DNA from: Orientallactaga sibirica
Taxonomy: Eukaryota; Chordata; Mammalia; Rodentia; Dipodidae
NCBI GenBank assembly: GCA_036365145.1
Contig: JAEOAD010002279.1
Span: 1,732,001-1,796,000, forward strand
Length of the DNA: 64,000 nt
Direction: 5' to 3'
The position numbers were made by a program, and so were the translations under genes. Under the pieces are notes generated by a model. That model did not search any database. It was not told the DNA's origin and worked only from the letters and a program-made list of their open reading frames with translations. Below, piece after piece: positions 58,831 through 64,000 of this stretch (the first letter of the stretch is position 1; every line of letters starts with the position of its first letter).

Positions 58831-59025
58831 AAAACTTAAGAAAATAACAAAATGGAAACAACAACCTATTAACTTGTGCCCTGAAGGAAGGGTGCAAAAG
58901 GCAACGGGTGAATGTTTAATGAGAGGAGCTTGTGCAAAAGCTGTGTGTTGGCCTGTCCTGTCACACAGCCTCCTGTGTTCCGTCCTTAGCCCTGCAGTGA
59001 TCGTCCATGACAGCCCATGACACAT

Positions 59026-59225
59026 GCCCTCAGCTCCATAGACCCTGTTCTTGTCACAGTGGCCAACGTGTGGTAGAGATTCCTGCCTGTGGGTCTGTCT
59101 TGCCATAAAGCATCTAAGCCCATGACAGTAAACACAGCAGCAGGTTGCCCTCAGCTCCATATATCCTGGTCTTGGCACAGTGGTCAGTGTGTGACAAGGA
59201 TTCCCATACATTTATCCGAAGCGTC
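59026..59225 (+). repeat. Imperfect tandem repeat, period about 121 bp
   Basis: gccctcagctccata starts at 59,026 and again at 59,147, followed each time by (c/t)cctg(t/g)tcttg(t/g)cacagtgg. Confidence 0.75.
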
Positions 59226-59239
59226 CCAGGGTCCTGACG

Positions 59240-61225
59240 CCAAAATATGGGGAGTGGGGCTGTAAGGCTATTGTGGGGATCATGACATCTCAGCCTTCTT
59301 CTGTGGTGCTATCAGAAGTCCTCCTCCCCCAAAGAGATCTATTTCTATCGAGAATGAAGTACACTGCACCCCATATGCTCCTTGGAAGCCATCACCTGTT
59401 CACATCCAAGTGGCTGCCAAGATGTAGACCTGGTGGAGGATCCTGAGGAGGGACCACCTAACCATCCCAGCCCCCATTTAGCCTCCAGTGTCACTTCCCT
59501 TACTGCTGGAAAATAACCAGGACTCTGCAAAAGGAATGCATCGGCCATCTACAGCCGCCTGTCTCTCCCGGAAGACACTTGAAATGCCCATATTGGAAGG
59601 GTCTTCCTCTATGACTTGAAGGCATGATAGCCGATCGCTCGGGACCCCTGGCCTCTGGCTGGCCGATGTCATCGAGCTGGCACTGGAAATATTTAGCAAG
59701 CTAACCAGGCTCTTCGTAAGGCATAGAAAACAGAGCTTTACAGGTGAAACGCATTTTAGCTTATTTTCACCCCTCCTCGCCGTGGACCCTAGCCCCATCT
59801 CCTCTGTACAGAGACAACAATGCCCCTTTTCTTGGGCTGAGTATCAAACATAGTGCTAGAGTGGAAAGCATATTATAAGCACTAAAGGGTTTACGAATGA
59901 GAATACTTCATTTGACTCTCTTGAAGCCCTTAAAATGATTAATAAGGTCACTGTTTTTAGATGGAGCATGGTTTATTAGGTTAAAAAGAAGAGGCCTGGG
60001 GTTCACGTGGGGAGGGGCCTATGCAAATAGATACTAGTCCACGTTCTCAATCATACATGGTTATTTGGATTATATTTAATTTTATGGCTCAAGAACCTTT
60101 TTTTTTTCTATAAAATTTAATTAACTCAGGGTTCTATTTAAATAGCAAATCCAACGAAATGAAATAACAACCTTTGTTTTATGCCTCCCCATGTTTTTCT
60201 CGTTTACTCCTTGAATGAAAATCGTCGGAGAAGAGGAAAGGCTGTATCTTAGGAACCAAGGTTATTTGAGAAAAAGTTGGGCTTAACGAGAAAATTAGGC
60301 AATCAATTATATTTATGGCGTTAGTCAAAGTATGCCACGAGCTCAATACCTTCGAGATGCAAATTGTGTCACTTAATTATTAACTTCGTTTTAATATTTT
60401 CCTAACACCGAAAACAGTCGTGGGCTATTTTACAAGCATCCAGTTCAGGTGGCAAGGAAGCCTGCTGGTGTTATTGGAAATCATGAAGTAGAATTAGTGG
60501 GAGGGATAGGAGAGGGAGGCCAAAGGGGCTGGCAGAGTTTGTCACCTCTGGTAAGTCGTGGCGGGGCTGACGCACTGCAGAATGCTTGCAGACGAAGATG
60601 CACTCAGAGCCCATCCAGATGTGGGGGCATCCCGAGTGCAGGCCACCACGTTCCCATCCGTCAGCTGCTGTGAAATCCAGAGGTTCCCAAAAGAGGCTCC
60701 TCCCCTCCTGCCATTGCTATCCCTGACTTATGCAGTCCCATTGGCCTGCAAGGCCTCTCCACTTCTTTGTCACCTGGCTAGCTGCGCCTGTCCCATGGGC
60801 TTGAAGCATGAGGTGTGTCCTGTGGCAAACCTCACGATACTTCTGTGTCCCAAACTGGCTGGATGCCCTTGAAGGTGCCCTCCAGTGCCCCCATAAAGGC
60901 CTCTGTCACCTTCCTGCCACAATGCCTTGAAATTTTCTGCAGCTATGGACAATCCCCAGCAGACCACAGCTCTGTGTAGGTGGGACTTGGCAGTTGTGTT
61001 AAGAGCACAGCATAGTTAGGAAAGAAAGCATCACTTATCTTTGTGCCAGACACTGTGGTTGGGTCTAGGCAGAACCAGAAGAAGCGGGGGGAGGGGAGTG
61101 CATTCACAAGGCTGGGCTGCTTTTCATCTCAGCAAAGACCCTTTTGGACCCTTTTCAGGCTGAGCCAAACTCATCCCTTGTTGGAAATGCTTGGGACGGG
61201 AAGTATTTCAGATTTCAAAATTTGG
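59240..61225. other. 2-kb SINE-free intron interval with AT-rich core
   Basis: 59,830-60,430 is AT-rich yet keeps several CpGs, has two atgcaaat octamers (60,020 and about 60,357) and many taat motifs. No repeat or exon recognised; candidate enhancer by composition only. Confidence 0.35.
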
Positions 61226-61377
61226 GGGCTGGAGAAATGGCTTAGCAGTTAAGGCGCCTGCCTACAAACCCCAAGGACCCAGGTTCGATTCTCCGGGTCC
61301 CATGTAAACCAGATGCACATGGTGGCGCATGTGTCTGGAGTTTGTGTGCAGTGGCTAGAGGCCCTGGCGTGCCCCCA

Positions 61378-61410
<33 letters not shown>

Positions 61411-61442
61411 AATAAATAAATAAAAATAAATCTTTTTTAAAT
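61226..61442 (+). repeat. tRNA-headed SINE, type A
   Basis: Sense copy. Confidence 0.92.
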
Positions 61443-62188
61443 TTTTGGGCATATTCAAAATGGCATACCTTGGGGGTTGGGTCGAAGTCTAAACACAAAA
61501 TGCCTTTGTACCTCATACATTACCTTCTGCCCATAGCCTGAAAGAAACTTGTTAGAGTATCTTTACTGTCTTTTGCTTATCTTTACTGTCTTTTGCTTGT
61601 ATATTTTTCTGAGAGGGAGTCAGGTGTGTGGGGGGGAGGGGTTATGATTTTCAGAATCAGGTTGAGCCATCTGTGATGTTGTCAATTGAATACGTATAAT
61701 GGAGACCTTAACATCACCCTCATCCAGGTCAGGGAAGTGGGGCTCTGAGGATCTTCTGGAATTGGAAGGGATAGAAGCAAACGCTTTTCCAGCTGTGGGA
61801 CCTTAGAGCTTGCTAGCTTATCGGAGGGATAATCATGTCTTTGCATGAACCCTAGAGCGGCAGCCATATTCCCCAGTCAGAACAGAGCGATGGCAGGGCA
61901 GCCAGACGCTCCCTGTTCCTGCCATTAACTCGCGATGTAGATTGTCTTAATTAGACGCTCGTACTTGGCATCTGAGGATGAGTAGAGAGTGGTGTCTGCT
62001 CAGTGGACAGGTTTGCGCAAAGTGTGTGATTATAGGGCTTTGCATGATTAAGTCAGGCTATTTGGTTCCTGGCCAGAGACTCCTGATGGTCCCTGAAGCT
62101 GAAAGTGTACGTAGAGGAATTTCTAAATGTGGATTAAAAGGTTCTGCCGCTGCTGTGGCCAGTGTTGCTAGCCTTGCTCACACACTGT
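61443..62188. other. Intron interval without a recognised element
   Basis: tatctttactgtcttttgct is repeated in tandem at about 61,557-61,598. Nothing else recognised. Confidence 0.5.
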
Positions 62189-62189
62189 G

Positions 62190-62244
62190 GGATGGATGGA
62201 TGGATGGATGGATGGATGGATGGATGGATGGATGGATGGATGGA
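62190..62244 (+). repeat. (GGAT)n microsatellite
   Basis: Nearly fourteen perfect units. Confidence 0.95.
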
Positions 62245-62429
62245 AAAATGAATGATATGGCATCCGTGGAAACACAGTTCCTGGGAGCTATTGATAGTGT
62301 ATATATACAAGGTTGGTTTTGATGTCCTTCCTGGTATTAAATGAAATGTTTTCTGTTCCTCCGACTTTTTTTTTTTGTCCCAATGATACACTCTTTCATG
62401 GGCTGCTCATTTGCTTGCATGCTGTATAT

Positions 62430-62870
<441 letters not shown>

Positions 62871-62971
62871 TGACAGAACTCTAGGCTTCTGTGAAAGAGG
62901 CTTGCTGCCACTCTGACTTGGGGGATTCCCTAAGGCTGCCTTGTCTTACTGTTTAAAACAAAATGAATTAG

Positions 62972-63594
62972 TGTTGGGTTCCCTCCTAAGGCCAGCCCTA
63001 GGGCAGGGTCTCCACTGGGTTGGGGGTGAGAGTGGGTGTCGGAGTCACAACACAGACTCCGGGAGTTGGGTGGAAGCAGGCAGAGGGCGAGCTGCTGCAA
63101 ACTCATTTATTCAAGGAAGTATAGGGGGGTTTTAAGGGATTTGGCTGGCCAATCATTGTATAGGGTGGTCCCCTTCTTGTGACCAATGACAGCCTGTCTC
63201 TGGGCAAATCATCTCATAGCAGGTTTCTTGCGAGCATGGGACTGTAGCTGTTGTCATGCCAGGCCTGTGCGGGACGCCATGTTCACAGAAGCCACTTCCT
63301 GGTTTCTTCTGCCATGCAGTCTGGCTAGGGTCCGACCTGCATTGTGCCATACATATCCTCCTTTTTGTTTTTATTATTGGCAACCCAGGGAGGCATGGTT
63401 CTTTGCCAAGCCATTGCTGACCCCAGGCCCAAAGGGATCATCACATGTGATGGTGTCTGTCTTAGGTTGCCCCATCTCATGGGGTCTTACCCGTCATTGA
63501 CTACCCGCCATCCTGGTGAGAAAACCCGAGGGGTGTGGCCTGGTTTCTTTTAGCATGTGGTCTGGCTAGGGCCAGTCCTGCATTGTGCCATACA
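62972..63594 (-). mobile_element. Deleted class II (ERVK-type) provirus with 6-bp target duplication
   Basis: aattag stands at 62,966-62,971 and 63,595-63,600. On the minus strand the order is: about 56 nt of 5' LTR start (tgtatggcacaatgcaggac), about 185 nt of internal sequence ending in a polypurine tract (acaaaaaggaggata), and a 382-nt 3' LTR (63,353 down to 62,972) with AATAAA at about 63,110. Most of the 5' LTR and all coding sequence are missing. The 6-bp duplication is typical of class II elements. Confidence 0.82.
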
Positions 63595-63600
63595 AATTAG

Positions 63601-64000
63601 GATAACTAACTCTGGTTTGAAGAGCATATGAGACCATACACCATGCATTCAGCAACTGCACAGTGTTGTTTGTGGCTTTACTCTTCTGCTAGGCTGTAAG
63701 AAGGAAAATGGGACCAGGTGGTTTGGTGGTGGGGAGTGTTTTTTTTTTTTTTTTTTTTTTTTTTGGTTAGCACCTAACTTTTACAGCACAGGTGGTCAGC
63801 CCAGGAGAAGAAAGGCCTCCTTGGCTCCCTTCTGTCCTCCCCTCTTCTCTCTCCTTCCTTTCTTCTTGCTTTTTTTTGTGTCCCCACTGCCTGCTGGGCT
63901 CCCCTTTGCCAGCCATGACCCGTGCCTCCCTCCCAGAGCTGCTGCAGAAACTTCTGAGTTCCCAGCCACAGCTTGGCCAGCCGGGTGGGCTTCTGAGCCA
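63601..64000. other. Intron at the right window edge
   Basis: Contains a T run at 63,740-63,764 and CT-rich sequence at 63,820-63,880. The next Dab1 exon is not visible. Confidence 0.6.

Noticed and set aside
63836..64000. CT-rich stretch at the right edge as acceptor of the next Dab1 exon
   Set aside because: The peptide expected next (TPATPGDAF) is not encoded before the window ends.

Overview
The window is mammalian, almost certainly rodent, genomic DNA. It carries an internal part of Dab1 (Disabled-1, the Reelin-pathway adaptor) on the + strand. Nine coding exons are readable between 17,227 and 62,810. All nine are phase 0 at both ends, and joined they read without interruption from the middle of the PTB domain, through the tyrosine-phosphorylation cluster, to just before the long C-terminal region. 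The first exons and the C-terminal exons lie outside the window. Counted in mouse 555-residue numbering, the exons place Y185, Y198, Y200, Y220 and Y232 exactly where the literature places them. I recalled mouse and human Dab1 from memory; no alignment was run.

Layout: 1-17,226 is the end of a large upstream intron. 17,227-20,709 holds four closely spaced exons (PTB part, Y185, Y198, Y200/Y220). 20,710-26,775 is an intron. 26,776-26,841 is the Y232 exon, which carries a 6-bp tandem duplication adding Arg-Gln, and a tandem splice donor. 26,842-57,350 is a 30.5-kb intron packed with repeats; it holds a 2.06-kb head-to-tail duplication (41,776-45,900) and a 148-bp inverted duplication (51,889-53,019). 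57,351-57,541 holds the pair of alternative exons usually called 7b/7c (or 9B/9C), which here look like tandem duplicates of each other within YCAY (Nova-type) clusters. 62,748-62,810 is the next constitutive exon. The rest is intron with a small class II endogenous retrovirus remnant.

Repeats: by eye I count about sixty copies of a tRNA-headed SINE (A-box-like tggcttagYggttaag, B-box-like ggttcgattcc, then a CT-rich 3' end and (AAATA)n tail). Three forms are used below. Type A has the body 'gcacaaggtggcgcatgcatctgg'-like. Type B has a longer body with a duplicated 'ggttccaatctcc' and the core ccacaagggggcgc. Type C has the core ccactaggtggcgc. About fifteen B1-like (7SL-type) SINEs of the form gccgggcgtggtggcgcacg, with the internal duplication typical of rodent B1, are also present. 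This mix suggests a dipodoid rodent (jerboa-like), but I give that from memory of such SINEs and not from a search. Older MIR pieces, one ID-type element, L1-type 3' ends and several solo LTRs fill much of the rest.

No protein-coding gene other than Dab1 is supported. The many other open frames lie in SINEs, simple repeats or unique intron and show no recognisable domain. The points most worth a second look are the exon 7b/7c duplication with its YCAY clusters, the Arg-Gln insertion beside the Crk-binding tyrosine, and the CTCF-like cores spread by type B and C SINEs.
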